From NCBI RefSeq assembly GCF_035984545.1, contig NZ_JAXCHP010000001.1:3782001-3846000 (forward strand): DNA of 64,000 nucleotides, written 5' to 3'. Numbering within the stretch: the stretch's first letter is position 1; each line of letters opens with the position of its first letter. The stretch is from Cryobacterium sp. GrIS_2_6 (GTDB lineage: Bacteria; Actinomycetota; Actinomycetes; Actinomycetales; Microbacteriaceae). The notes beneath the pieces are model-generated. The model had not been told where the DNA came from. It saw only the letters and a program-made list of their open reading frames with translations, and did no database searches. Below, one piece after another: positions 46,636 through 56,241 of this stretch. The translations under genes and the position numbers were made by a program.

Positions 46636-48981
46636 TCAGACGCTCGTACGGAGCAATCCCCCGACGTCCGTTCCTGCCCCGCCCGTCGCGGCGCGATTGG
46701 CCTCCAGCCAGCCGATCAGGTCGGCGGCGGCCAGGGGACGCGAATAGCGGTAACCCTGCACCCCACCCGTGCCGAGGGCCTCGAGGAGACGTTGCTGGTC
46801 AAGCCGCTCGACGCCCTCTGCGACCGTAGCGACGCCGAGCTGGGCGCACAGCCGCACGATCGCCTCGATGACGGAGCGGTCGAAGGGATTGGACACCGCG
46901 CCGGCGACGAAACTCATGTCGATCTTCACGATGTCGACGGGGAGCGCGCGCAATGACGTCAGGGAGGCATATCCCGTGCCGAAGTCGTCGATGGCGATTC
47001 CGACGCCGAGCGCCCCGATCGCACGGAGGCGACCGATCGCGGCGGGGGAATCCAGCACGACGGTCTCGGTGAGTTCGATGATGAGATCCTTCGCGAGGGT
47101 CCCGGTGTCGGCCAGGCAGCCGATGATCGAGTCGACGAACCCCTCGCGGTCGAGCTCGTGGGCGGAAACGTTCACGTGCACGGCCAACGGGAATCCAGGA
47201 TTGGCCGTCCGCCACGCCGCGGCGTCGAGGCAGGCGCGACGCATCACGAAAGCGCCGATACCGATGATCGCGCCGGTCCGCTCGGCGATGTCGATGAAGT
47301 CACCGGGGAAGAGCAGCCCGCGTTCCGGGTGTTGCCAGCGGACGAGGGCCTCGACGGCGGTGCACTGCAGCCCGGGAAGGTCGAGGATGGGCTGGTAGTG
47401 CACGACGAGCTCGTCGGCGGCCGCCGCGGCCGCGAGTTGCCATTCGAAGGTGACCCTGGGATTGTCCACGCGGAGGAGGCCAGGCTCGAAGACCTGGACG
47501 CGGTTCTTGCCGTTCGCCTTCGCCGCGTACATCGCGACGTCGGCCTGGTGCACCAGCTCTTCGATCTCGATGCCTGCGGCCGCCGTAGCAATTCCGATGC
47601 TGACGCCGACCTGCGCGGTGTTCCCCTCGAGGAGCACAGGTTCGGCGATCGAACGGCCCAGGGCGGTGGCAATCGAGAGGGCGCCGGAGTCCTCGACACC
47701 GGCCAGGACGACGGTGAATTCGGCACCGCCGAGCCGGGCGCACACGGCCTTCGGCCCGGTGTTGGCGCGCATCCGCTCGGCGACCTCGATGAGGAGTTCG
47801 TTGCCGGCCCGGTGCCCGAGCAGGTCGTTGACGTCCTTGAAGTCGTCGAGGTCGAGGAAGAGGATGTGCACCCCGCCGGCGTCGGTGCTGGAGGACAGGA
47901 TCGCGGTCAGCTTGGTCATGAAGGATGCCCGGTTGTCGAGCCCGGTGAGCGGATCCGAACTGACCTGGACCGTGAGCTCCTCCTGGACCGTGCTGTTGCG
48001 GAGGGCCAGCGAGACCTGGTTGGAGAGCGCCCGGACGGCGACGAGGGCCTCCGCCGGGATCTTCCCGGGGGCGCCAACGAAGATCCAGGCATTCGCCTGC
48101 GCGTTCGAGGCGAGGCAGGCCCAGGCCAGGGGAGCGCCGACGGCGGAATCCAGTGCGCTCGGGTCCGCCATGGGCGAGCCCGTGGTGGAGCCGCCGCTGG
48201 ATGTGTCGATGACCTCGGCCGGGAGTTCCGTGGGCAGGACGGCGAATTCGCCCGACGCGCCGACGACCCGCAGCGCGGGACCGTCGCGCACGACCCGGAC
48301 GACACGCAGTCCGGGGGTCGCGACGCAGATCTCCTGGGCCGCGGCCCAGCCGATGACCCAGATGTCCGCCTCGTCGACGACGCCGAGCAGCAGGGAGCCG
48401 GTCGCCGCGAGTTCGCGGTCGCGGCGCATCGACTGTTCCCTGGATCGCAGAACGATGCTCAGTTGGCGCACGATCACGAAGGTGAGGAAGACGGTCGGAA
48501 TCGTGCCGAGGGTGGTCGCGGGTGAGATGACGGCGGTCGGCCCATGCACCGGGGCCCACAGCAGGACCGTGGTGACGAGTGCAAGCGAATAGAGGGTGCA
48601 GCGAACGAGGGACCTGGTCGTGGAACCGTAGAGTCCGCGCAGCCAGACGGCGCCGAAGACGACCCCGAGTGCGGCAGCGGGATCCGGCAGCGCGAGGGCG
48701 AGTGCGACGAAGGCGACGGAATCGATCAGGTCGAGAACGAGCGGAACCCGTCCCATGACGAACCCGTAAGACCAGGAGGCGATCAGGACTGCCCCGGTCG
48801 TGAGGGCGATGAGGGTCACTCCCTCGGTGTCGGAGGCCAGGATCGCGGGGATCGTGAGCAGGAGCGTGGCGATCGCGAGCCAGGTGAAGAGCCACCGGGT
48901 GCCCTCCGTCATTCCTTCCGGGCGGCGAAATGGATTCCAGAGCCTGGAGAAAAGAGTTTGTGGATGCTGTGTGCCGGTCAT
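46636..48981 (-). CDS. Membrane GGDEF/EAL c-di-GMP phosphodiesterase, degenerate GGDEF
   Basis: A 781-residue signalling protein. The N-terminal ~200 residues contain about six hydrophobic helices, followed by a GAF-like region, a GGDEF domain and an EAL domain. The GGDEF signature reads GGAEF (about 417-421): the acidic residue is replaced by Ala, so cyclase activity is unlikely. The EAL domain keeps VEALVRW, the Glu of IIELTET, AIDDFGTGYASL, KIDMSF and AEGVE, so phosphodiesterase activity is expected, perhaps modulated by GTP binding. The start at 48981 is preferred over 49152 because the extension looks non-coding; 48912 is possible. Confidence 0.85.
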   Translation of the reverse strand: MTGTQHPQTLFSRLWNPFRRPEGMTEGTRWLFTWLAIATLLLTIPAILASDTEGVTLIALTTGAVLIASWSYGFVMGRVPLVLDLIDSVAFVALALALPDPAAALGVVFGAVWLRGLYGSTTRSLVRCTLYSLALVTTVLLWAPVHGPTAVISPATTLGTIPTVFLTFVIVRQLSIVLRSREQSMRRDRELAATGSLLLGVVDEADIWVIGWAAAQEICVATPGLRVVRVVRDGPALRVVGASGEFAVLPTELPAEVIDTSSGGSTTGSPMADPSALDSAVGAPLAWACLASNAQANAWIFVGAPGKIPAEALVAVRALSNQVSLALRNSTVQEELTVQVSSDPLTGLDNRASFMTKLTAILSSSTDAGGVHILFLDLDDFKDVNDLLGHRAGNELLIEVAERMRANTGPKAVCARLGGAEFTVVLAGVEDSGALSIATALGRSIAEPVLLEGNTAQVGVSIGIATAAAGIEIEELVHQADVAMYAAKANGKNRVQVFEPGLLRVDNPRVTFEWQLAAAAAADELVVHYQPILDLPGLQCTAVEALVRWQHPERGLLFPGDFIDIAERTGAIIGIGAFVMRRACLDAAAWRTANPGFPLAVHVNVSAHELDREGFVDSIIGCLADTGTLAKDLIIELTETVVLDSPAAIGRLRAIGALGVGIAIDDFGTGYASLTSLRALPVDIVKIDMSFVAGAVSNPFDRSVIEAIVRLCAQLGVATVAEGVERLDQQRLLEALGTGGVQGYRYSRPLAAADLIGWLEANRAATGGAGTDVGGLLRTSV

Positions 48982-49195
48982 GTGAGGCCGAGTCCCGTCA
49001 GTGTGTGGGCCGGCGAACCCAAGGGTCCCGTGCCTTTGCGACCCCGCCTTTCGACGGGTGTGCCTGTATGAGACCGCAATAGATGGGAGCGTGTTCACAC
49101 AGGCCCAGCCTAGCCTCCGCGTTCGAGGGGCCTTGCCGGAAGGAGCACCCATCCGCGTCGGGTAAACTCGAATGTCGGATTTGAGGGGTGTTTCG

Positions 49196-51436
49196 GTGGT
49201 CGACCTGGAGCTTGAACGGGAACAGAACTACGTGGCAACGCTGTACGCGCGTCTGGACGCGCTGCAGCGGGAGGCCGAGGACCAGCTGACGGCGGTACGG
49301 CTGCTCGACGTCGGTGGAAATCACCAGACCCGCTCCGAACGGGACACCTTCGCGCGCCTCTACGAGGACCGGATCGTGCAGTTGAGGGAGATCGACGATC
49401 GGCTGGCGTTCGGCCGGCTCGAACTGGCCGCGGACGACGCGAGCGGCGACTCCGTGTTCCGTTACATCGGCAGGGTCGGGTTGCGCGACGAAGAACTGCA
49501 GCCGATGCTGCTCGACTGGCGGGTACCGCAGGCGAGCGCGTTCTACCAGGCGACGGCCGCGACCCCGCTGGGAGCCAGGGCCAGGCGTCACCTGCAGTCC
49601 AAGGGGCGGACCATCGTCCGCATCGAGGACGAGATCCTCGATGCGGAACTCCTCGGCGGCGACCCATCCGAGCACCAGGGCGAGGGTGCCCTGCTCGCCG
49701 CGCTGACCGCCCAGCGCACCGGGCACATGCCCGACATCGTCGCGACGATCCAGGCGGAACAGGACCGCATCATCCGCTCTGACCTCGCCGGAGTGCTGGT
49801 CGTCCAGGGCGGGCCGGGGACGGGGAAGACCGCCGTCGCGTTGCACCGTGCGGCGTACCTGCTCTACACGCATCGCGATCGCCTGAAGCACAACGGCGTA
49901 CTCATCGTGGGACCGTCCCGCTCGTTCCTGCAGTACATCGAGGCAGTGCTGCCGTCGCTCGGCGAGACCGGGGTCGTTCTCGCAAGCGTGGGGCAGCTGT
50001 ACCCGGGCGTCGAGGCGACCCGCGAGGACGTCCCCGCCGTCGCGGCGCTCAAGGGCCAGGCCTTCATGGCCGCGCTCATCGCGCATGCGGTGCGCTCCCG
50101 GCAGCGGATCCCGGTGGGCACCCGGCAGCTCGAGGTCAACGGCGACAAAATCACCCTGGCCCCGCAGCTTGTGGCGAACGCGATCGCCAAGGCGCGCGAG
50201 GGCGGCAAGCCGCACAACCTTGCGAGGGTCACCTTCGTGAAGACCGCGATCGGCGCGCTCGCGCGCGACTGGCTGCGGCAGTTGCAGCAGGGCGGCGCCT
50301 CGATGGACGAGTCCGACCTGCCGATGCTGCGCGAAGACCTGCGGCTCGCCCAGGACGTGCGCGTCGCACTCAACACCGCGTGGCTGCCGCTCACCCCCGA
50401 GAAACTCGTGCAGGATCTCTACGCGCGCCCGCAATGGCTCGCCGAGCTCACCCCGGGCTGGAGTGCGGAGCAGCGGGCGCTCCTGCACCGGGCCAGGGAC
50501 GCCGAGTTCACGATCGCCGATATCCCGCTGCTCGATGAGGCCGCCGAGCACCTCGGCGAGTACAACGTCGTCGACGCCGCCCAGAAGCGCGAACAGAAGG
50601 AACAGCGCAAACGCGACATCGAGAATGCCGAACTCGCAATCGCGAACATGGACGTGAAGGGTCTCGTCAACGCGCGCGCCCTTGCAGACAACTTCGCCGA
50701 GCTCGGCGACCGGGCCACGACCGCCGAGCGTGCAGCCGTCGACCGCACCTGGACATACGGCCACGTCGTCGTCGACGAGGCGCAGGAACTCTCGCCGATG
50801 CAGTGGCGGCTGTTGCTGCGCCGGGGGCCGCGCCGGTCGTTCACGGTCGTCGGCGATATCGCGCAGGCCGCATCCGCCTCGGCCTCCGGCAGTTGGAAGG
50901 AGGCCCTCGCGCCCATCCTCGACGCCTCCCTCGAGGCCGGGCGCTGGCGCCTCGAGGAACTGACCGTGAACTATCGCACGCCCCGCCAGATCGCGACCGC
51001 GGCCGAGGAGATGGCGATCGCGCACGGACTGCCTGTGACGCCCTCGCGGGCGGTTCGCGCGAGCGAGTGGCCGATAGTCGTCGAAGCGGATGTCGCGGCA
51101 GCGGTTCACCGCGAGCGCGCGCTCCGTGCGGGCGGCACCCTCGCCGTGATCGTGGCCGATGCGGCGCTTGAGGCCGTCGGGGCGGAACTCTCGGCGGAGT
51201 TCGGGGACCGGGTCGGTCTTGGCGCCCTCGGGCTCGGCAGGGAGATCGCACTCCTCGGGCCTCGCGACGCGAAGGGCCTCGAGTTCGACGCCGTGATCGT
51301 CGTGGATCCCGCAGGCATCGTGGCCGCTTCGGAGCGCGGGGCCGGATCGCTGTACGTCGCCATGACCCGCGCGACGCAGCGCCTCTACCTCGTCGCGGAC
51401 CTGAACTCCGCGCTGCCCGCCGGCCTCACCCGCTGA
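49196..51436 (+). CDS. helD: HelD-like UvrD/Rep-family ATPase
   Basis: A 746-residue superfamily 1 helicase-like protein resembling HelD, which frees stalled RNA polymerase. A coiled N-terminal arm (LEREQNYVATLYARLDALQ) precedes Walker A GGPGTGKTAVALHRAAYLL (about 205), a long insert, Walker B VVDEAQELSPMQW (about 527), VVGDIAQAAS and the C-terminal motif VAMTRATQRLYLV. The GTG at 49196 is chosen: GAGGGG is seven bases upstream and TAAACT (49163-49168) is a likely -10, which would place the ATG at 49172 at or before the transcript start. Confidence 0.85.
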   Translation: MVDLELEREQNYVATLYARLDALQREAEDQLTAVRLLDVGGNHQTRSERDTFARLYEDRIVQLREIDDRLAFGRLELAADDASGDSVFRYIGRVGLRDEELQPMLLDWRVPQASAFYQATAATPLGARARRHLQSKGRTIVRIEDEILDAELLGGDPSEHQGEGALLAALTAQRTGHMPDIVATIQAEQDRIIRSDLAGVLVVQGGPGTGKTAVALHRAAYLLYTHRDRLKHNGVLIVGPSRSFLQYIEAVLPSLGETGVVLASVGQLYPGVEATREDVPAVAALKGQAFMAALIAHAVRSRQRIPVGTRQLEVNGDKITLAPQLVANAIAKAREGGKPHNLARVTFVKTAIGALARDWLRQLQQGGASMDESDLPMLREDLRLAQDVRVALNTAWLPLTPEKLVQDLYARPQWLAELTPGWSAEQRALLHRARDAEFTIADIPLLDEAAEHLGEYNVVDAAQKREQKEQRKRDIENAELAIANMDVKGLVNARALADNFAELGDRATTAERAAVDRTWTYGHVVVDEAQELSPMQWRLLLRRGPRRSFTVVGDIAQAASASASGSWKEALAPILDASLEAGRWRLEELTVNYRTPRQIATAAEEMAIAHGLPVTPSRAVRASEWPIVVEADVAAAVHRERALRAGGTLAVIVADAALEAVGAELSAEFGDRVGLGALGLGREIALLGPRDAKGLEFDAVIVVDPAGIVAASERGAGSLYVAMTRATQRLYLVADLNSALPAGLTR

Positions 51437-51469
51437 CCCTCGCCCGCTGACCGGGGCAGGGCAGCCCGG

Positions 51470-51835
51470 TCAGGGGCTGGGGCTGGGCGCCTCGAAGTAG
51501 AGGTGGGCGTGCGCCCGGCATCCGTCGTTGAAGGGTGCCGTGCAGTGCGGGCAGCGTGCCGCGGCACTGTATTCGGTGATACTCAGGGTGCGGTGGCAGG
51601 CTCCGCAGAGGATCGCCTGCTCCGCCCAGAGCGCGACCGGCCACTGCCGCGCGGCATGATCGGCCGCGGCGGCGTGGCAGAGGTGGCAGGGGTAGAACCG
51701 GAGGCAGCAGTAGAACCGGATCGCGACGACATCCGCCGCCGTGTTGTAGTGAACGCACCGCGTCTCGTCGTCGACGGTCTCGCCGAACACCTCGAGGTCG
51801 GTCGTGCCCGGCTGTGCCCGGCCCGGCGGCTGCAC
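51470..51835 (-). CDS. CHY zinc-finger protein
   Basis: A 121-residue protein with the CHY-type zinc-binding pattern: CVHYNTAADVVAIRFYCC, YPCHLCHAAAADH, ILCGACHRTLSITEY, CPHCTAPFNDGCRAH and HLYFE. It should bind two or three zinc ions. The molecular role of the bacterial members is unknown. It lies just downstream of the DsbA-like gene on the same strand with an 10-base gap. Confidence 0.88.
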   Translation of the reverse strand: MQPPGRAQPGTTDLEVFGETVDDETRCVHYNTAADVVAIRFYCCLRFYPCHLCHAAAADHAARQWPVALWAEQAILCGACHRTLSITEYSAAARCPHCTAPFNDGCRAHAHLYFEAPSPSP

Positions 51836-51845
51836 CAGCTGCCGC

Positions 51846-52733
51846 CTACTTCGCGGCGGCTGCGGTGACCTGGGCCTGGACGAAGGTGGAGAACACCGTC
51901 GCGTCGGTCAGGGATCCGGTGTACGCGACGCCGTTGACGAGCACGGTCGGGGTTCCGGCGACCTTGGTGAGAGTCGTCGAGTTGGGCAGCGGGCCGGCGA
52001 GGGCGCGCTTGGTCGCATTGCCGACCCAGGACTTGAAGGCGCCGTCAGTGATGCACTTCGTGATGCCGGCGTCCGTGGCTCCCGCGGTCGTGACCAGGCT
52101 CACGAGGTCCTGATCCGTCAGGCCGGCGCTGCTCTCAGCGGGTTGCTGGGCGAACAGTGCGGCGTTGACGGCCGGGAATGCGGAGGGCTGGTCGTTGGCC
52201 ACGCACACGGCGGCGTTCGCTGCCCGGGTCGAGTACTTCGTTCCGGCCGAGTTGGCGTCGAGGATGGAGATCGGGTGGTACTCGAGAGTCGCGTTGCCCG
52301 CGGTGACCCATGAGTTGATCGCGGTGCCGTTGGTCGTCTCGAACTGGCCGCAATAGGGGCACAGGTAATCGGCGTAGACGACGATGTTCGCGGTGCTCGT
52401 GAGCTTGGTCTGGTCGGTCGCGATCGGCGTGGCGTCCGCGGCGAGGCCGGCTGTCGGGGTGGCGGTGATGGTCGTTCCGTCGCCGGTGAGCAGGACTCCA
52501 TCACTGGCCATGTTCAGCGGGCCGGCGGCCGCGGGGCCGTTGCTGTTCACGATGACGAGGGCGACGACAACGGCGATCGCAACCAGTCCGGCACCGATGC
52601 CGCCGCGCAGGAACAGCTTGTTTCGCTTGTCCTTCTTCTGCTGGGCTTCACGCATCAAGCGGGCGCTCTCCCGTGCCGCGTCGCGGCGGTCCTTCTTCGG
52701 GGGCGTGCCTTTGCCGGGGAGGTTGCTGTTCAT
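51846..52733 (-). CDS. DsbA-family thioredoxin-like protein, membrane anchored
   Basis: A 295-residue protein: charged N-terminus, one membrane helix (IGAGLVAIAVVVALVIV), then an extracytoplasmic thioredoxin_4 domain with active site CPYC (about residues 126-129, in YADYLCPYCGQFE) and the cis-Pro region AGTPTVLVNG. It should form or shuffle disulfides in exported proteins, several of which (Cys-rich) are encoded nearby. The start at 52733 is standard. Confidence 0.88.
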   Translation of the reverse strand: MNSNLPGKGTPPKKDRRDAARESARLMREAQQKKDKRNKLFLRGGIGAGLVAIAVVVALVIVNSNGPAAAGPLNMASDGVLLTGDGTTITATPTAGLAADATPIATDQTKLTSTANIVVYADYLCPYCGQFETTNGTAINSWVTAGNATLEYHPISILDANSAGTKYSTRAANAAVCVANDQPSAFPAVNAALFAQQPAESSAGLTDQDLVSLVTTAGATDAGITKCITDGAFKSWVGNATKRALAGPLPNSTTLTKVAGTPTVLVNGVAYTGSLTDATVFSTFVQAQVTAAAAK

Positions 52734-52928
52734 GGACCCTGTACACCGTTTCGTCGCGAGTGACTTATCGAATCTAGGTTAGGTCCTCCACCTCCACGCC
52801 CCGTGCCATCGAGCTGGGAGCGAGCTGTGAGGAGGGTTGGAACCATGCTGAGATGTGGCGGCTGCCGGGGCCGGACGGGCGTACCCGGTGGCGATCGCGA
52901 TGCTTGCCTGGTGCGCGGCAGACCGGAG

Positions 52929-53564
52929 TCAGGTCGCGGCGGTCCCGGATGGTGTTCCGGGCCCTGGGACCAGTGGGACGAGCGCTCGTGCGACAGCGGC
53001 GCGGCCGACGGGGGCGAGGGACTCCGGCCCCGCCTCGGAGCCGATCACGCCGCGTGGCACAGTCGCGAAGCCGAGGGAACGCTCGCCGAGCACGATCACC
53101 CGGCCGCCGCCGGCCTCGAAGGAGTGCAGCTCCTCCGTGAGCGGAGTGCCGTCCGCGTCATCGGGAGACGGCGGTCCGGCAAGGATCAGGATCCGGGGGC
53201 GCTGCCCGCGCAGGGATCGGACGAGTGCGAGTTCACGGTCAGGGTCGCCGGCCGTGACGGTCACCGTGACGGTGAGGCCGGCATCCGCTGCCGCGTCGAT
53301 CACGCCGGATGCGAGGAATGCGTCGCGCGGGTCCGAGATGTCGGTGACGACGAGGGCGACCGTCCGGGTGCTTCCCGTGGCCACGGCCTGCGCCGAGAGG
53401 TTGGGAGTGTAGCCGAGCTGGGCGGCGGCCGTGAAGACCCGGTCGCGGTAGTCCCCGTTTACGGTTCGGGTACTGCCGTTCAGGGCACGCGACGCGGTGG
53501 CGAGGGACACGCCAGCCGCGGTGGCCACGTCGAGCAGGGTCGGTAGCCTGGCTGACGGACTCAT
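52929..53564 (-). pseudogene. Truncated LacI-family regulator
   Basis: Only 211 residues compared with about 340 for the family. The HTH is intact (LLDVATAAGVSLATASRALNG) and the first part of the effector domain is present (TVALVVTDISDPRDAFLASGVID...RVIVLGERSLGF), but the sequence then turns into Pro/Ala-rich residues and stops; the second half including the dimer and ligand contacts is missing. It may be non-functional or act without ligand. It follows the arabinofuranosidase gene on the same strand after a terminator. Confidence 0.7.
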
Positions 53565-53695
53565 CGGTCCATCCCCTTCCTGGGGACTGGCGGGCCGGGT
53601 CGCGGTTCGGGTTGCGGTTCGGCAGGTGCTTGTCATTGTGGCACGCCGGGCCCGGGGATGGCGTGTGCGGGCCTGAGACTCTCCTGCGGAACCGG

Positions 53696-53731
53696 AAAAT
53701 CCCCCCGGCTGCGGGGCTGCCGGGGGGATTT
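53696..53731 (-). terminator. Terminator of the arabinofuranosidase operon
   Basis: A perfect 13-bp stem (53697-53709 with 53719-53731) with a 9-base loop, flanked by A-run on the + strand which reads TTTT on the - strand. It lies 36 bases after the abfA stop. Confidence 0.85.
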
Positions 53732-53766
53732 CTGCGTGCAGGCAGAGGCTGCCTGGCGTGCGGAAC

Positions 53767-55272
53767 CTAGTTCAGCGCGAGTGCCGACCAGGAGACGGGC
53801 GGCAGGGTCACGGTGAGGACCCCTTCGGTGAGCAGCACGCCGTCGAGGGGCTTCAGGCCGACCCGATTCTGGTCGTCGAGTGTGTTCCTGGCGTAGACAT
53901 CCGCATCGTGCAGGGTGACCGCTTCGGTGAGGAGCGTCGCGTCGAGGCCGGAGACGTCGATCGACACCTCGATCGACTCCGTCTGGCTGCGGTTCACGAG
54001 GAAGACGGCGGATGCGCCCGTCTCGGCATCGAAGGTCGCGACGGCGTCGACGAGGGGCGCGGCACCGTAGAGGGCCGTGTCGTAGGTCCCGGCATCGATC
54101 CGGGGCTTCAGTACGACGCCGCGGGCGAGCCTCGAGGTCACCGAGAACGGAAAGAACGTGGTCTGGCGCCAGCTCGCCCCGCCCGGCTCGGTCATGATCG
54201 GCGCGATGACGTTGACGAGCTGCGCGAGAGAAGCGGATCCGACCCTGTCGTGGTTCTGCAGGAGCGTGATCAACAGGTTGCCGAGCACGACGGCGTCGGC
54301 GACGGAGTAGACGTCCTCGAGCTGCCGCGGCGCGTGGCGCCACTCCTCGTTGACCTCCTCCGAGGCCTGGTGCTCGTCGAGGTACCAGATGTTCCACTCA
54401 TCGAAGGAGAGCTGGATGGTCTTCTCGCTGCGGAGCTTGTGCTTGACGTGGTCCGCCGTGGTCTTCACCGTCTCGATGAAATAGGTCATCTCGAGGGAGG
54501 ACGCGAGGTAGGAAGCGAGGTCTCCCTTGCGCTCCTGGTAGTAGGCGTGGCAGGAGATGTAGTCGACGTACTCGTAGCTGTGCTCGAGCACGACCCGCTC
54601 CCACTCCCCGAAGGTCGGCATCGCAGAACCGGAGGAGCCGCAGACGACGAGCTCGAGGCTCTTGTCCGCGGTCTTCATGGCGGATGCGGTGCGAGCCGCG
54701 ATCTTCCCGTAGTCGTCTGCAGACATGTGGCCGATCTGCCAGGGGCCGTCCATCTCGTTGCCGAGGCACCACATCCGGATGTTGTACGGTTCGACCGCGC
54801 CGTTCCGGATTCGCTGCTCGCTGAGCGCGGTCCCGTCGGGCTGGTTGGCGTATTCGAGAAGGTCGAGGGCGGCGTCGATGCCGCGGGTGCCGAGGTTGAC
54901 GGCCATCATCAGCTCGGAGTCCGTCAGGGCGCACCAGCGGGCGAACTCCTCGAGGCCGACCTGGTTGCTCTCGAGCGAGTGCCAGGCGAGGTCCCGGCGC
55001 ACCGGTCGGTCCGCGCGCGGGCCGACGCCGTCCTCCCACTTGTACCCGGAGACGAAGTTGCCGCCGGGGTAGCGGATGGTCGTCGAGCCGAGCTCCTTGA
55101 CGAGGTCGACGACGTCGAGCCGGAACCCGTCGGCGTTGGCGGTCGGGTGGCCCGGTTCGTAGATGCCGTCATACACGCACCGGCCGAGGTGTTCGACGAA
55201 GGAACCGAAGATCCGGCGGTTGATGGGTGCCACGACGGCTGAGCGGTCGATGACGATTGTTGCCTGTGTCAC
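53767..55272 (-). CDS. abfA: Alpha-L-arabinofuranosidase, GH51
   Basis: Intracellular-type GH51 enzyme of 501 residues, without signal peptide, that removes terminal L-arabinofuranose from arabinoxylan or arabinan oligosaccharides. The acid/base Glu is E173 in CLGNEMDGPW and the nucleophile is E292 in SFDEWNIWY. The length is normal. Upstream genes encode an oligosaccharide importer, so imported arabino-oligosaccharides are its likely substrate. AGGAAAG precedes the ATG. Confidence 0.95.
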   Translation of the reverse strand: MTQATIVIDRSAVVAPINRRIFGSFVEHLGRCVYDGIYEPGHPTANADGFRLDVVDLVKELGSTTIRYPGGNFVSGYKWEDGVGPRADRPVRRDLAWHSLESNQVGLEEFARWCALTDSELMMAVNLGTRGIDAALDLLEYANQPDGTALSEQRIRNGAVEPYNIRMWCLGNEMDGPWQIGHMSADDYGKIAARTASAMKTADKSLELVVCGSSGSAMPTFGEWERVVLEHSYEYVDYISCHAYYQERKGDLASYLASSLEMTYFIETVKTTADHVKHKLRSEKTIQLSFDEWNIWYLDEHQASEEVNEEWRHAPRQLEDVYSVADAVVLGNLLITLLQNHDRVGSASLAQLVNVIAPIMTEPGGASWRQTTFFPFSVTSRLARGVVLKPRIDAGTYDTALYGAAPLVDAVATFDAETGASAVFLVNRSQTESIEVSIDVSGLDATLLTEAVTLHDADVYARNTLDDQNRVGLKPLDGVLLTEGVLTVTLPPVSWSALALN

Positions 55273-55320
55273 GCGAGGAAAGTCCTTTGGAATCGAGATG
55301 GGTGGAAGAGGTGCGGATGC

Positions 55321-56241
55321 TTACTTGACGCTGCCGAGGGAGAGCCCGCCCTGCCAGTACTTCTGCAGCGTGAGGAAGGCGATGATGAGCGGGATCACTG
55401 AGACCAGTGCTCCGACGATGACGATGGTCCAGAGCGACTGCCCGCCGGTGTTGACGCCGGCCTGGGTCTGCAGGGCGCCGAGCCCGACGGTGACGGGGAA
55501 CAGGTTCGGGTTGGAGAACATCACGAGCGGCAGGAAATAGTTGTTCCAGGTGCCGACGACGCTGAGCAGCAGCACGGTGACGAGGGCCGGGCGGAGCAGG
55601 GGGAGTGCGACGCGGAAGAAGATCCGCAACTCGCCGGCCCCGTCCATCCTGGCGGCGTCGATCATCTCGTCCGGGATCGCATCCTGGGTGTAGACGCGCA
55701 TCAGGTAGACGCCGAAGGGATTGAGCATGGACGGCAGGATCACCGCCCACATCGTGTTCGTCAGGTGGGTCGCGCTGAACATCACGAACATCGGGATGAC
55801 GAGGGCCGTCGCGGGGACCATGACCGAACCGAGCACCAGGGCGAAGAACGGGGTGCGCCCGGCGAAGCGGTACTGCGCGAAGCCGTAGCCAGCGAGCACC
55901 GAGATGACGGTCGCGCCGATGCCGCCGGTGAGGGCGTAGAGGAACGAGTTGCCGAGCCAGTGCCAGTACAGCCCGTTGGAGTACGTGAACAACAGCTGGA
56001 TGTTGTCGATCAGGTTGAACTCCCCGAACCAGAGCGGGCTCGTGTCGCCGCTGAAGAGCGTCGCCTGGTCCTTGGTGCTCGCGACGATGAGCCACCAGAA
56101 CGGAAGCGCGAAATAGAGGATGAGGCCGACGAGGACGAGGTGCGGCAGGACACGGCGCCCGCCGGCCCGGCTGGCCTCGCGGGAGGCATGGGACCGCTGC
56201 TTCTCCGGTCGCGGTGAGGTGGTCGAAACGAGCACGGTCAT
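55321..56241 (-). CDS. Sugar ABC transporter permease (AraQ/MalG-like)
   Basis: CUT1 permease of 306 residues with EAA loop EMIDAARMDGAGELRIFFR. It partners with the permease encoded just upstream, whose stop overlaps its ATG by four bases. It is part of an arabino-oligosaccharide importer by context. Confidence 0.9.
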   Translation of the reverse strand: MTVLVSTTSPRPEKQRSHASREASRAGGRRVLPHLVLVGLILYFALPFWWLIVASTKDQATLFSGDTSPLWFGEFNLIDNIQLLFTYSNGLYWHWLGNSFLYALTGGIGATVISVLAGYGFAQYRFAGRTPFFALVLGSVMVPATALVIPMFVMFSATHLTNTMWAVILPSMLNPFGVYLMRVYTQDAIPDEMIDAARMDGAGELRIFFRVALPLLRPALVTVLLLSVVGTWNNYFLPLVMFSNPNLFPVTVGLGALQTQAGVNTGGQSLWTIVIVGALVSVIPLIIAFLTLQKYWQGGLSLGSVK

